A stretch of DNA of 64,000 bases, from the NCBI GenBank assembly GCA_023374025.1, contig SIJG01000003.1, positions 3,233,875-3,297,874 on the forward strand. Reading direction: 5' to 3'. The DNA is from Heterodera schachtii. Its lineage: Eukaryota > Nematoda > Chromadorea > Rhabditida > Heteroderidae. The notes below the pieces were generated by a model that did no database searches, was not told the origin of the DNA, and worked only from the letters and a program-made list of their open reading frames with translations. Every line of letters begins with the position of its first letter. The stretch's first letter is position 1. Positions 45,400 through 54,714 of this stretch are shown here, in pieces. The translations under genes and the position numbers were made by a program.

Positions 45400-46505
45400 T
45401 GGCCGAAATAAGGCAAAACTTTTAGGTCCCTCAGGCCCGACGGACCATCAGAAATGTCCTCCAAAACGGAAGGAGCCGACATTTTTGTCACACCTGCCAT
45501 AAATTCAAACGAAACCATTTGGTCAGGTGACAATGCCTCCTCTTCCCCAATTTCGCGTTGATTGACATACAAGTCGACCATTTCTCAACATTGGCCTTGA
45601 CTACTTCGGTCCAATGCTTACAAAAAGCAATGGAAAAGAGATGAAAGTCTGGGGATGCATATTCACTTGCACCGTCACTCGTGGCATTCACATTGAACTG
45701 GTGAATGACCTGACAGCATAAGCCTTCCTTAACGCACTGTCACGATTCTGTGCCAGGAGGAAGGTCCCCAAATTGATTGTCTCCGGCAACGCTAAGACTT
45801 TCAAACTCGGCTCAAAAGCGGCACAACAAATTTGGCAGACACCGAATGCCGCGCAGCTCTTCAATCAGCCAACAGTACCAAAATCAGTGGCAGACAAAGG
45901 AATCAAATGGAGATTCAACATTGAAAGAGCGCCATGGACCGGTGGATTCTTCGAAAAAATGGTACACTTGGTCAAGGAGCCATTACGCAAAACGCTGGGC
46001 AAAAAATTGGTCGACTACGAACAATTGATGACGACTCTCATCGAAGTGGAAAAAATCATCAACGACAGGCCGTTGACATACATCTCCGAAGCTGAGCAAA
46101 CCACCATTTTGCGACTCATCGACTTCATAAGACCATACTTTACGAAATCCAAGAAATTTGGTCGGGGAGGGCCTGGATCCGAAGGATCCGGATTTCAACG
46201 CCAATCCGACCAGCAAGCAGTCACTCATCGCCAAATTCAAAGTCGCGCGTCAAAATGCCGACAAATTCTGGGAAATATGGCGAAAAGAGTACTTAACGGA
46301 ACTCAGAGAAAAGCAAAAAAGTGCACGTCACGGGCAAAGAGTTCAGAGATTGGGGAATCGTGATCATTCACGATGAGTCGCCCCGCAACAAATAGAAACT
46401 CGGCAAAGTCATTAAGCTAATACCAAGTGACGATGGGTTGGTAAGATCAGCAGTAGTCTAGACTAAAAAACAGAGTTAAAACGGCGGGTCACCAAACTGT
46501 ATCCT
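45400..46505 (+). pseudogene. BEL/Pao integrase and C-terminal pol domain
   Basis: Several frames are needed: KLHAGANNVLAEIRQNF, stop, VPQARRTIRNVL (zinc-finger region), then the catalytic core and IVSGNAKTFKLGSKAA, where the second catalytic Asp (family pattern SDNAKTF) is Gly. IKWRFNIERAPWTGGFFEKM and VEKIINDRPLTYIS follow, the latter near the expected catalytic Glu. The C-terminal domain shows KFWEIWRKEYLTELRE. The missing Asp and multiple breaks mean no activity. Confidence 0.7.
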
Positions 46506-46838
46506 TTGGAATTAGAGGAACAAAACATCACAAAAGCAAAAAATCCAAATTTGTGGACAAATGAGGAAGCAATGCCAAACGATGACTCATCCAAACATCA
46601 AATTTCAGAAATGGAAGACGTCATTGAACTTGATTACGACGACATGTACGCAGAGGAAGAGGTGGGCCGAACGGGACCACGCCACGAACCCAATGGAGGC
46701 GAAAGCCACCAGGGGGAGGGCGATGGTCCTCGACTTCGAGTTCAACGCCATGACTCCAACGGAGGAAAAAGCCACCAGGGGCATGGCGATGGTCAAAGGC
46801 ATCGGGCACCTCAACAACAGAGCTCCCGCTCGTTATGA
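46506..46838 (+). pseudogene. BEL/Pao pol tail, acidic and Gly/His-rich
   Basis: Starts at YPLELEEQNITK, the conserved end of Pao pol (LYPLEL), then an acidic stretch (EDVIELDYDDMYAEEE) and a repeated NGG(E/K)SHQG motif before TGA. The tail may bridge pol and the downstream ORF, and the overlapping frame 46561-47142 may be part of the same decayed region. Confidence 0.45.
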
Positions 46839-47135
46839 ACAACGCCGTGCCACCCGAAGAGCGCAGCGAAGCCGCTCGAGAGACAACAACAGAGCGCCAC
46901 CGCTGCAAAAGGATCAACCGCGCCAAAAGTTTAATTGGGCTCCGGTCCCACCCACAGCACAACACGTGGCTCCGCCTCCAATCATGGCGACGACACGGCC
47001 ACAGCCGACAAAGGGCGGGACACCAGTGGACGGTGTTTTCCACTTGTCAAAGTGGAGCATGAGCGAAAGATGCGACGGGACCAATCAGCACTCAAACTGC
47101 ATAAAATGCGCGAAGACTTCCAAACAGCGCTATAA

Positions 47136-47975
47136 ATGTTAGCACTCGAAGGCAAGAAGATCATCACGACCAAATTTGTCGTCATTGCTGAGGAGACAAC
47201 GGAAGCACTCGGCTACGCCATCAACGCATTCGTCACAAACTGTGAGGACTTCTCCCACAGCGTGCTCAGCGGCGTAAACAAAGCCGTGATCCTTTGGACA
47301 GGAACTGAGGCCATCAGACGAGGGATGCCATGGGCAAACTACGTCGTCAAACTGTCTCCAATCGTCGAAAATCTCATCAATCATGACAAGCGCTTCGTTT
47401 GGATCTGCCCACCTCGAATGGCACACCATGCGGCAACGTGGCTTGAGTACGAAGATGGATTCTGCTCACTGGCCATGTCAGAAGGCGGAAAGGGCGAAGA
47501 CCTAGTCATGCCATTCACGGACTCCGATGTCTCAGACCAGGGATTTCTCACGGGATCAGGAGTGTCCAAAACAGTGGACGAATTGGAGCGCACTCTTCGA
47601 GGCAAAAAAGAGGAAAGGCCCAGCCTCGACACCTGGCTACAGCGATTTGTCGAAGCAAGGACCCACCAAGCAGATGATGTAAACACCAACATGCTCGATG
47701 TCAACACGTCAGAGCCATTGGTGGTGGTCGCAGCATGCACATCGGCAGTTCATCATCCGATTGAACACCTGGAAGAAGTCCAGATCGCAATGCCTCAAGC
47801 GGAAGAAGTCCCTTGGACTTGGGCAACGAAGCGCTATTCAAAAGCGAGCGACGGCCCACACGGAACAACTCGCGAGTCAACTGACCGCGAGTCAAGTCAA
47901 CACAATGGGCAAACTCAAACTTCTCGTGTGTTGGCTGATGAAACAAGGACCGAGCAGCTCCCTTACAACCAGTAA
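47136..47975 (+). CDS. BEL third ORF, 279 residues, SGNH-like segment possible
   Basis: An intact ATG frame between pol and the env-like ORF. The central part reads KAVILWTGTEAIRRGMPW, then IVENLINHD and VWICPPRMAHHAATW. The spacing of a hydrophobic strand plus GTxxI, then a strand plus PPR, resembles SGNH/GDSL-type hydrolase folds, but the catalytic Ser block is not visible and the likeness is weak. The rest is acidic and low in complexity. It overlaps the next ORF by 278 nt in another frame, so one of the two may be frame-shifted relative to the ancestor. It could equally be the N-terminal part of the env-like product. Confidence 0.4.
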   Translation: MLALEGKKIITTKFVVIAEETTEALGYAINAFVTNCEDFSHSVLSGVNKAVILWTGTEAIRRGMPWANYVVKLSPIVENLINHDKRFVWICPPRMAHHAATWLEYEDGFCSLAMSEGGKGEDLVMPFTDSDVSDQGFLTGSGVSKTVDELERTLRGKKEERPSLDTWLQRFVEARTHQADDVNTNMLDVNTSEPLVVVAACTSAVHHPIEHLEEVQIAMPQAEEVPWTWATKRYSKASDGPHGTTRESTDRESSQHNGQTQTSRVLADETRTEQLPYNQ

Positions 47976-48708
47976 TCCGACGTTGATCGCCAGGACTGTG
48001 CTCAGACAACAATTCGTACAAGCAAAATGGGTCAGCTTGGGCACTCGCCAAATCATGAAAATTTGGCAATGCCTGCCAATGAAGCGACAAAGGTACGAAT
48101 TCACGGCGACAAATCACGAGTTTTGCAGCAGGGAGATCCCAATCAGCCTCTCCCTGCCCGACCGAAAAAACGGGGCATATTTGGACCCAGTCACACTCAT
48201 CATCACCGATTCCCCTTCAAATGGGAGCTGCGCCGACTACCAATCACAAACACTTTTGTTGGAGGGCCAAATCGTGACAGTGGACCAAATAATTGGCGAC
48301 ACAATTGTCACAGAAGAGAGCGAAGTGACGAAAGTCGAATTCGGGACAACCAAAAGTGAGCGAAACCCGGCACTCGACCCTCTAATCTTCCACAAACTTG
48401 CGCTGTTCAACGACAGTGATCCAACAATCCAGGCACTCGCGATGTTCAAAGCCTACCGACTCGGAAAGCAGCTACAACAAGAAGCACACCAAGCTCGAGC
48501 CGAAGCAGCAGCGTGGTCTCCACTCCCATCGATCCCGTCTTCCTCATTAGGAAGCCTCCTACAGGGATACTTTACATGGGACTTGCTGTATAAGGCCACC
48601 ACTCTATACGTTTTGGGAAAAATCGTCATGATATTTCTCAAGAAATATCTGAAAAATCTCATGCAAAAATGGGCACTGTTTCCATACTACAACCCCCTAA
48701 CTCAGTGA
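47698..48708 (+). CDS. env-like ORF with C-terminal membrane anchor
   Basis: A frame of 336 codons ending just before the purine tract. The first ~120 residues overlap the previous ORF and have antisense-like composition. From about 48090 the text is protein-like: YEFTATNHEFCSREIPIS, LDPVTLIITDSPSNGSC, then HKLALFNDSDPTIQALAM. A coiled, Gln/Ala-rich stretch (GKQLQQEAHQARAEAAAW) precedes a single hydrophobic segment (LLYKATTLYVLGKIVMIFL) and a basic tail (KKYLKNLMQKW). Position, Cys residues, coiled region and single anchor fit the env-like glycoprotein of nematode BEL elements. No signal peptide is seen at the reading start. Confidence 0.5.
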   Translation: MSTRQSHWWWSQHAHRQFIIRLNTWKKSRSQCLKRKKSLGLGQRSAIQKRATAHTEQLASQLTASQVNTMGKLKLLVCWLMKQGPSSSLTTSNPTLIARTVLRQQFVQAKWVSLGTRQIMKIWQCLPMKRQRYEFTATNHEFCSREIPISLSLPDRKNGAYLDPVTLIITDSPSNGSCADYQSQTLLLEGQIVTVDQIIGDTIVTEESEVTKVEFGTTKSERNPALDPLIFHKLALFNDSDPTIQALAMFKAYRLGKQLQQEAHQARAEAAAWSPLPSIPSSSLGSLLQGYFTWDLLYKATTLYVLGKIVMIFLKKYLKNLMQKWALFPYYNPLTQ

Positions 48709-48837
48709 GTGGAAAGAAGCAATCCCGTGGTGCGCTATGAACGGGCGAGACGAGCAACGCCGAAGTCAGGACTGGAACAATCATTGGAGGAAGCAACGAG
48801 GCAGTTGGAAGAATACGGACGCGTGACAATCTCAACT

Positions 48838-48849
48838 CCGGGGGGAGTG
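48838..48849 (+). other. polypurine tract of the BEL element
   Basis: Six Gs within CCGGGGGGAGTG sit directly before the TGTTG start of the LTR, the normal primer site for plus-strand synthesis. Confidence 0.7.
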
Positions 48850-49281
48850 TGTTGAAAGCAACAAAGGGAAAGAAAGTGATGACAAGGGATAAGTGATCAA
48901 AGAGGGAACGATCGGGAAGCAATTAATGTTCACTAATGACTTTGCACTTTTTGTTATTCTCACCAATTTGCCAAAAATTTTGATCACTCCCAATCCATGT
49001 AATGGCCCCCCTTCCCATTTAATTGACGCCCACGTAATGCCGATCAAGCGGAAACAATTAGCACTTAGCAACTGTTTTTAATCTGTCTTTAATTAAAGGG
49101 CAAACGCCTCAAAAATCTCACTATTTAAAGCCACGGCGCTCGCTCTTAATTTGTCAGTCCATCAGTTTACCAACCCATCATCAGCCACCAATCACCCCAC
49201 ACCGTCCAAAATCACTCATTCACTGTATTTTTGGTGAAGCCAAATAAAATTGGATTTGGAACGGCATTTTTAATTTCATCA
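48850..49281 (+). repeat. 3' LTR of the BEL element
   Basis: Begins TGTTGAAAGC after the purine tract. It contains a TATA-like TATTTAAAG at 49122-49130 and AATAAA at 49243-49248. The end is placed at TTTCATCA (49281), because coding-like host sequence follows within a few bases; this boundary could be off by some bases. No second LTR copy is seen in the window. Confidence 0.6.
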
Positions 49282-50442
49282 AACTGAACCGAGCGGATTC
49301 CGCCCAGACTGCTTGATTCACATCGAAGGTCACGCAGGACCGATCGTGGCGCGAGAGCTGATGGGCGAATTGTTCGAAACATACAAGACGGAAATGGTAA
49401 TACAAATGAATAAATTATTTTAATTTTTTAATAAATTAATATATTTTTATTTAAATTACAAATTGAATTAAATTGGCAGTAAATGAATTGAAAAAATTAT
49501 TTTTTCTCTATTAATTTAATGTTTAATTAAATGCATATTTTAGTGTTTAAATCACAAATAAATTAAATTAAAATTCTTAATAATGATTTAATTTTTAATA
49601 AATTAATACTTTTTCAAATTTAAACTGCCATTATTTCTTTAATTGATTTTTGTCATTGTTGTTCTTTTTCAGCATAAAGAGGATGACGAGCAGCCCTGTA
49701 AAGTGAACGTGGTCAACAAGAAGGGCAAGGGCTCATTCTATTCGCAAAGCACCGGCTCGTTGGACAACGAAACGTACCGTGGCATTGCGCAGCGTTCTGG
49801 CAACGGTAAGTGTGCAATAAATGAATGATCAATGAAAAAATGATTTTTTAAATAAAAGACATGGAAAAGCCATCATCTATTTCATTGAATTGTTTTTCAA
49901 AAAGCTCGAGAATTACGGTATTACAGTATTTGAGAATTTATTTTACCGTACACTAAACTCACTCATGAACCACTTTTTTTTGTTTACAAATTTTCCGATC
50001 CCATCAATACGGTATGTAACACCGAATATTTATTACTGTAACTACCGTATAATTGTTTTTACTGTCCACTGACTGACTCATTAACCTCATTTTATAATTT
50101 TTACTTTACACTAATTTTCACTTGGGCTTTTCTCTTGGACCAATTTTCAACAAGCCATACCCTACATTTTGGCAAATTTCAATTCACTCCCCGGCAGGCA
50201 TTTCTCCGTCCGCACCGCTCAAATTCCTGCCCGATGCTTCCTCCTCCTCATCGCAGGAGCGTGAACTGCTCGACATGGACGGCAACAGCACGGAGCAGAG
50301 CGGGCTGTACTCGTCGACACCCAAGCAGAAATTGTTGCCCAATAACAACACAACGACATCAACCCGCACCATTACCACCAGCAGCACAACATTGGCGGAC
50401 CAACAACGGCCGATACCGGCCGCATGCAGGTCGGCCAAGTGA
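49282..50442 (+). CDS. innexin-like C-terminal exons (partial gene)
   Basis: Three exons in phase: about 49282-49396, 49673-49805 and 50198-50442, with GT/AG borders and a TGA at 50440. The first reads SGFRPDCLIHIEGHAGPIVA then RELMGELFETYKTEM. Innexins end with a block of the type F-L-R-x-D-G-V-F-L-L-R-x-x-x-x-x-A-G-x-x-(V/I)-x-x-E-L-x-x-x-L-(W/F)-x-x-(Y/F), which this resembles, though about three residues shorter between RPD and HAG. Exons 2 and 3 give a charged, then Ser/Thr/Asn-rich tail typical of a cytosolic C-terminus. The upstream exons with TM2-TM4 are not in the window, since the BEL LTR abuts this exon. Strand and order match the innexin-like N-terminal array. Another membrane protein is possible. 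Confidence 0.5.
49806..50197 (+). other. intron with inverted TACGGTA-type motifs
   Basis: The 392-nt intron between the last two C-terminal exons contains ATTACGGTATTACAG, TTTACCGTAC, ATACGGTATG and AACTACCGTAT. Several TACGGTA/TACCGTA sites could form hairpins, or they may be a small element. Confidence 0.4.
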
Positions 50443-50717
50443 AAAAACGATAGGTGGACAGATAATTTTGAAGAAAAAACAAATCAACAATTTTTCTGAT
50501 CACTTTTGGCGCTGCGACCGAAAACCAATTGAGGAAAATATTTTCTCTTACGGGGGCCGTGAAAAACGACTTTGGGGTGCGCCTTCAAAACAGGAAACTA
50601 CCAAGAAAATTATAATATTTATTATTTTTTTCCATATGAACAACGTAGTACACCTAACAAATCGACTACAATTTACTCCCATTAATTTTTGCCCAATAAA
50701 TTCTTTTTCCCCGCAGG

Positions 50718-50757
50718 CGATCGTCGACGCAGGAACGGTGCTGACATCGGCCCTCAG
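50718..50757 (+). other. possible alternative terminal exon
   Basis: TTTTTCCCCGCAG precedes GCGATCGTCGACGCAGGAAC. Splicing from a GT at 50430 (GCATGCAG/GTCGG) to this site would replace the last five codons by RRSSTQERC and a stop. The region is kept in both duplicate copies. Confidence 0.3.
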
Positions 50758-51256
50758 CGCGGTTGGTCAAATCGGCAGAGATTGTTACTTTGATTATTGT
50801 GCGCCTCATTATCATTATCATTTTTATGTCGGGCGGGGCCTTTTTTGCATCTTTCCAATCTCTTTTTTTTTTGAGTTTTTGTCCCCCATTTATTAAATAT
50901 GTATTTGCATCGTATTTATTCAGTTTCATTACAGTACATTTTCAAACTGTCTCAATTTTTCATCGCGTCATTCATACACAATGTGCCTATTTCTTCATTC
51001 CGTTTAAAAAATCAAACAAACAATCAATTTTTGACAGATTTTCCAATAAATGGTCTCTCTTCCTCTATCATTCCCTCTTCGTCTTCTAATATTCCAACTC
51101 ACTGTTTTTTTATTGTACGTTTTTTAAACTGATTTTTTTGCTGGGACGAAAAAATGGAAAATTTTTCGATTTTCTCGAGAGATTTTTTTCAAATATATTA
51201 TTTATTTTCTGTCCCATCAATTTTCGTGCACATTTTTATTTTTACAATTCACCACA

Positions 51257-51262
51257 ATAAAT
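51257..51262 (+). terminator. poly(A) signal candidate of the innexin-like gene
   Basis: AATAAATAAAG followed by a GT-rich stretch (GTGTGTGG), the expected poly(A) signal and downstream element. The same motif is kept in copy 2 at about 57014. Confidence 0.5.
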
Positions 51263-51697
51263 AAAGCATTGTGTGTGGCCACCGTATGAATTCACTTTTG
51301 GAAAATTTCTCCAATTTTGATTGATCTTCTCTTTTCTCCCCTATAATTTTCTCATTATCACAACACATTATTGCTGTTGTTCTTTTTTATTCATTTTAAT
51401 AAAAATTATTAAAAATCAAAAAAAAATTTTTTGTTTTCTTAAAATTGTGTCTTCATTTTTCAAAATTCTCACCATGTCAATCACATTTTCATATACTCCA
51501 ACAAAACATTTGCCTGCCATTCTCACCACCTTTAATTTTATTTAAAAATTTCAAATTTCGCCTTAATTCTAATTGTAAGCCATTTGGACCGACCGCCTTC
51601 AAATAATCCATTCTTCAAACAATAATTATCTTTTTTTAATGATCGGCACGAATGGTCTTGGTCCAAGTCACCCAATTTAAAAAAAAGAAAAATTAGT

Positions 51698-52145
51698 AAA
51701 ACTAAACATCATTTTTGGTACCACTTAAAATTGAATAACTAAATTTTCAGAAATTTGTTATAACTAAATTGAATAACTTCAAATTTTAAAATTATTCTGA
51801 AACAAAATTGAATTTTTTAAAAATTTTAAGATTTTTTGTCTGGGACTTTCTCAATATTGTACAATAAATTGAGCTTTTTGGGACTTGGACCAGCTTCACA
51901 GAAATCCCACCATTTAATTACCATTTTATCATTTATTTTATTATTAATTCTGCTGTATTGCTCACTGTTTCTATATTATAACACTAATTGATTTATTTCA
52001 CATTTTTTTTTAATTTTTGAGTAAAAATGGCAACAAATTTTACTATTAGCAGGACCTAATTTTATTTTGAGCATTTAAAATGATGAATCAATTGATGCAG
52101 CAAAAATATAAATTATTGGAATTTTATGCTTGATATTTTTTTATA
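51698..52145. other. no gene recognised
   Basis: AT-rich. It contains two stretches with GGTCTTGGTCCAAGTC-like and GGGACTTGGACCAG text but no definable repeat. Confidence 0.3.
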
Positions 52146-52149
52146 AAAA

Positions 52150-52540
52150 TGCACACTCTCTCATTTCTTTCTCTTTTTTCCCCACACTCTCTCCTCTTTT
52201 CCTCTTTTTTCCGCACACTCTACTCTTTTCCTTTTTTCTCTCAATTTGCCACTTTCTCTCCTCTCTTCTTCTTTTCTCTCACACATTCTTTCCTCTTTTC
52301 CCCTTTTCTCTCAATTTTCCACATTCTCTCCACTTTTCTTCTTTTCTCTCAAGTTTCCACATTCTCTCCTCTTTTCTTCTTTTCTCTCAATTTTCTACTT
52401 TCTCTGCTCTCTTCTTATTTTCTCTCAATTTTCCACTTTCTCTCCTCTCTTCTTCTTTTCTCTCAATTTTCCACATTCTCTCCTCTTTTCCTCTTTTCTC
52501 TCAATTTGCCACTTTCTCTCTTCTCTTCTTCTTTTCACGA
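52150..52540 (+). repeat. pyrimidine-rich minisatellite, ~38-bp period
   Basis: About ten imperfect units of TCTCTCAATTT(G/T)CCAC followed by (A/T)TTCTCTCCTCTTTTCTTCTTT-like text. All three + frames stay open because the units contain almost no A or G, so the long Phe/Ser/Leu frames there are artefacts. Confidence 0.85.
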
Positions 52541-52912
52541 CTTATGAGACAACAATTTGTGAAGCTACTGAAAAAAATAGAAATTATGAGATAATTTATA
52601 TGGAAATGCTATAAATATTTCAATTTTTCATTACATTCTGGAAATTTCATTAGATTGATGAAAATAAAAGATTTTTCCAAAAAAAGTTCATGAAAAAAAT
52701 ATTTAACTAATTTAATGAAAAAAAAGATTGTCAAAAAATTTAATATAAAAAATGTCTGAAAAAGAGTCCAATTTATGCAAATTATACACACCAACAAATA
52801 ACAAATTTTTGAAAAACATTTAAGCAAACAGAATCCAATTCCTAATTATTTAACTTTTTAAATATTTTCATATTTTTATAAATATAAATTTGCTTTTTGT
52901 TTAAATACGCTT
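52541..52912. other. AT-rich non-coding DNA
   Basis: Nothing recognised. Confidence 0.4.
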
Positions 52913-53300
52913 TTTGTGGTCCTGGCTGAATATTCTCCAACCTACCTCAACAGTAGTTTACCCACCCGCACCGTCGTCAGGCGTGAGCCTGTGGGGGCGG
53001 TGCGGGTCTTTGATGTTGCCGCCTGCGCGCCGCCTGTTTTTCGCGCACAAGCGCGTGCATGTGGGGTGTGCCGGGAGCGTCGTCAGAGGAAGGGGGGGTC
53101 CGGGAGGGGAGGTGTCAGAAGAGTTTTCGCGCAATGTGTTGAGGGTGGGGTGCGTGCGGGAAAGGAGAAGAGTCCGGAGCGTCGTCAGAGGAGGGGGAGC
53201 GGGAAGCCCGGAGGGCAGGGACCGTCGTCAGAGGCGGCGGCATGCGACCCCGCGCCGGGGGGAGGGGGGAGGCCCGGAGGGCAGGGACCGTCGTAAATAT
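52913..53300 (+). repeat. GC-rich patch with CGTCGTCAGAGG repeats
   Basis: The most GC-rich part of the window. It opens with an imperfect hairpin (CCCGCACCG, loop with AGGCGTGAGCCT, CGGTGCGGG). CGTCGTCAGAGG-type units then recur at about 53070, 53180 and 53228, and GCCCGGAGGGCAGGGACCGT occurs twice. G-runs on the + strand could form quadruplexes. Long + frames across it are Gly/Arg-rich and on two phases, so coding is doubtful. Its boundaries with AT-rich DNA are abrupt. Confidence 0.5.
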
Positions 53301-53628
53301 TTAATTTATGCATCGGACGGGGGGAATGGGACGCCTGGTTTTTTTTAATCACCAATTTTTGTAATAAAAAATTCAATTATTCATAATTTGAATTTACGTC
53401 CTCTGAACAAAATAAAAAACTTTTTGTGCAAATATATGTGAGGGGGAGGGGAGGTCAACAATCGATTATGGAATGGAACGGAGAAAAGGACGCCATTTTT
53501 ATGTTGGAAATGTGAGGGAGGGCGGGGTGGGGGTCATTCCATTGGAAAAAATGTTCCGAATTGCATTTGCTCATTTCAATTCGCTACATTTTTTAAATTT
53601 TTTTAGCCATTCCGTAATTACTTTTAAA
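53301..53628. other. upstream region of the repeated-exon gene
   Basis: Contains G-rich runs (GAGGGGGAGGGG, GGGCGGGGTGGGGG) and, at 53598-53606, a TTTTTTTAG acceptor 23 nt ahead of the ATG at 53629. This fits a trans-splice or 5' UTR intron acceptor. Confidence 0.35.
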
Positions 53629-53731
53629 ATGGCTATGGTTTTGCGGTCTGGAAAACGTGCGGCCAAAATGACGGTGAGGAGGGAGAGGGGGGGGTTTGCA
53701 AAGTACAATTAAAAATTGCAAAATTCAGCAG

Positions 53732-54215
53732 GAATCGGAAAGTGAGGACGGCAGCGGCGGCACATTGTCATCATTTAATGCTCCGACAAAAAAATAACTG
53801 AAAAGGCGGGCAGCAGCCAAAATGATTTAATGGGGGTTTTGGGTTTGCCAAACGGCATCAATTTAATTTATCATCATCAGGACTCCCCGAACAATGGGGA
53901 AGAAAGCGACGGAGGCAACGGAGGCGACATTTTGGCACCAAAAAAACAACTGGAAAAGAGGGCAGCATTTAAAATGAGGGTAATGGGTGGTTTGGGTTTG
54001 CCAAACGGCACATCAATTTAATTTACATCAATAAGAACTGAACAATGCCAAGCGATGGAGGCGACATTTTGGCACCAAAAAACAATTGTGAAAGCGGGCG
54101 TGCAGTTAAAATGATGGTAATGGCTGGTTTTGGGCTTATCAAACAGTAATTAATTTAATTTAACAACAGGACACGACGAACAATGGAAATGAAAGCGACG
54201 GAGGTTTTGTATTCC
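53732..54215 (+). repeat. tandem exon-intron repeat, ~150-bp period
   Basis: Four units start at 53732, 53881, 54036 and 54170. Each has an acceptor, a GA(A/C)-rich start with AGCGACGG, GGCGACATTTTGGCACC, a KRAAxKM block, a GTAATGG donor, and an intron with GGTTTGGGTTTGCCAAACGG. The intron piece TTTGCCAAACGG is close to palindromic. Units 2 and 3 are most alike. Confidence 0.7.
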
Positions 54216-54268
54216 AATTTTCGCTTGGGTCCTTTTTTAATCTTTTAAAATTTGTCATGGCTTTTTTC

Positions 54269-54286
54269 ACACACACACACACACAC
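54269..54286. repeat. (CA)9 microsatellite
   Basis: CACACACACACACACACA within the intron after the fifth unit. Confidence 0.9.
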
Positions 54287-54650
54287 TTGTAAATTAAAAA
54301 ATTTTATTTGAGGAACTGTCCCAGACGAAAGAAGCGCAAAAAAGACGGCGCAAAAACAGCAACAAATCAACGGGCACAGGAATGTTTGTCAAAGCGACGG
54401 CGCGTCAGAGACCAAAGAAGACAGGACCGAACAAAAGGGACTGTTTCGAGTGAAGGCCATTCTTGGTCTTTTTACTGCAGCTGATGGTTGCACCGCGTAT
54501 TTTCTCGATTGGGCGGGTCAGTTGAATGAATGAATGTTGATCAATATTGACGTCATTTCCCCCCCCCCCACCATAAAAATAACACAAAAATAATAGGAAT
54601 TTTCAATATTTTAGTGTTTTTGCTCTTACATTTCTTTGGTTAGGGTGGGT

Positions 54651-54714
54651 GTGCGGGTTGGCTGACATTCTAGCCTACACTCCGGTGCGGGTTAGCTGTC
54701 TGACTAGCCTACAT
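54651..54714 (+). repeat. 34-bp imperfect tandem duplication
   Basis: GTGCGGGTTGGCTGACATTC then TAGCCTACAC recurs as GTGCGGGTTAGCTGTCTGAC then TAGCCTACAT. No function evident. Confidence 0.6.

Larger units (their letters stand above)
43925..49281 (+). mobile_element. 5'-truncated BEL/Pao LTR retrotransposon
   Basis: Order: RT remnant, linker, RNase H, zinc finger/integrase, a C-terminal pol domain, an additional ORF, an env-like ORF, a purine tract and a 3' LTR. Family assignment rests on RT and integrase motifs typical of Pao elements (YVDN, FDPLGLLSP, KWRFNIERAPWTGGF). The 5' LTR, gag, protease and most of RT are absent, and pol has several frameshifts and stops. Confidence 0.8.
50349..51697 (+). 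repeat. segmental duplication, copy 1 (innexin 3' end)
   Basis: From CACAACGACATCAACCC, in the last coding exon, through the 3' region to AAAAAAGAAAAATTA. It is nearly identical to 55713-57452, except that ~400 bp present in copy 2 (55936-56335) are missing here, with a breakpoint at GACTT/TGGGGTGC. Confidence 0.9.

Noticed and set aside
46605..48117. Several - strand frames of 70-140 codons opposite the BEL element
   Set aside because: Antisense shadows of GC-rich pol and ORF sequence; the + strand has the retroelement motifs.
50135..50896. 253-codon + frame starting at 50135
   Set aside because: It is a different phase from the spliced C-terminal exons and crosses their stop and 3' region; the exon-3 phase that joins exon 2 is better supported.
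52130..52614. Three long overlapping + strand frames (122-154 codons) rich in Phe, Ser and Leu
   Set aside because: They are produced by the pyrimidine minisatellite, which lacks stop-codon bases in all three frames; composition is that of the repeat, not of a protein.
52914..53348. 144- and 126-codon Gly/Arg-rich frames
   Set aside because: Two different phases of a GC-rich repeat are open at once, as expected from lack of A/T; no splice or start context.
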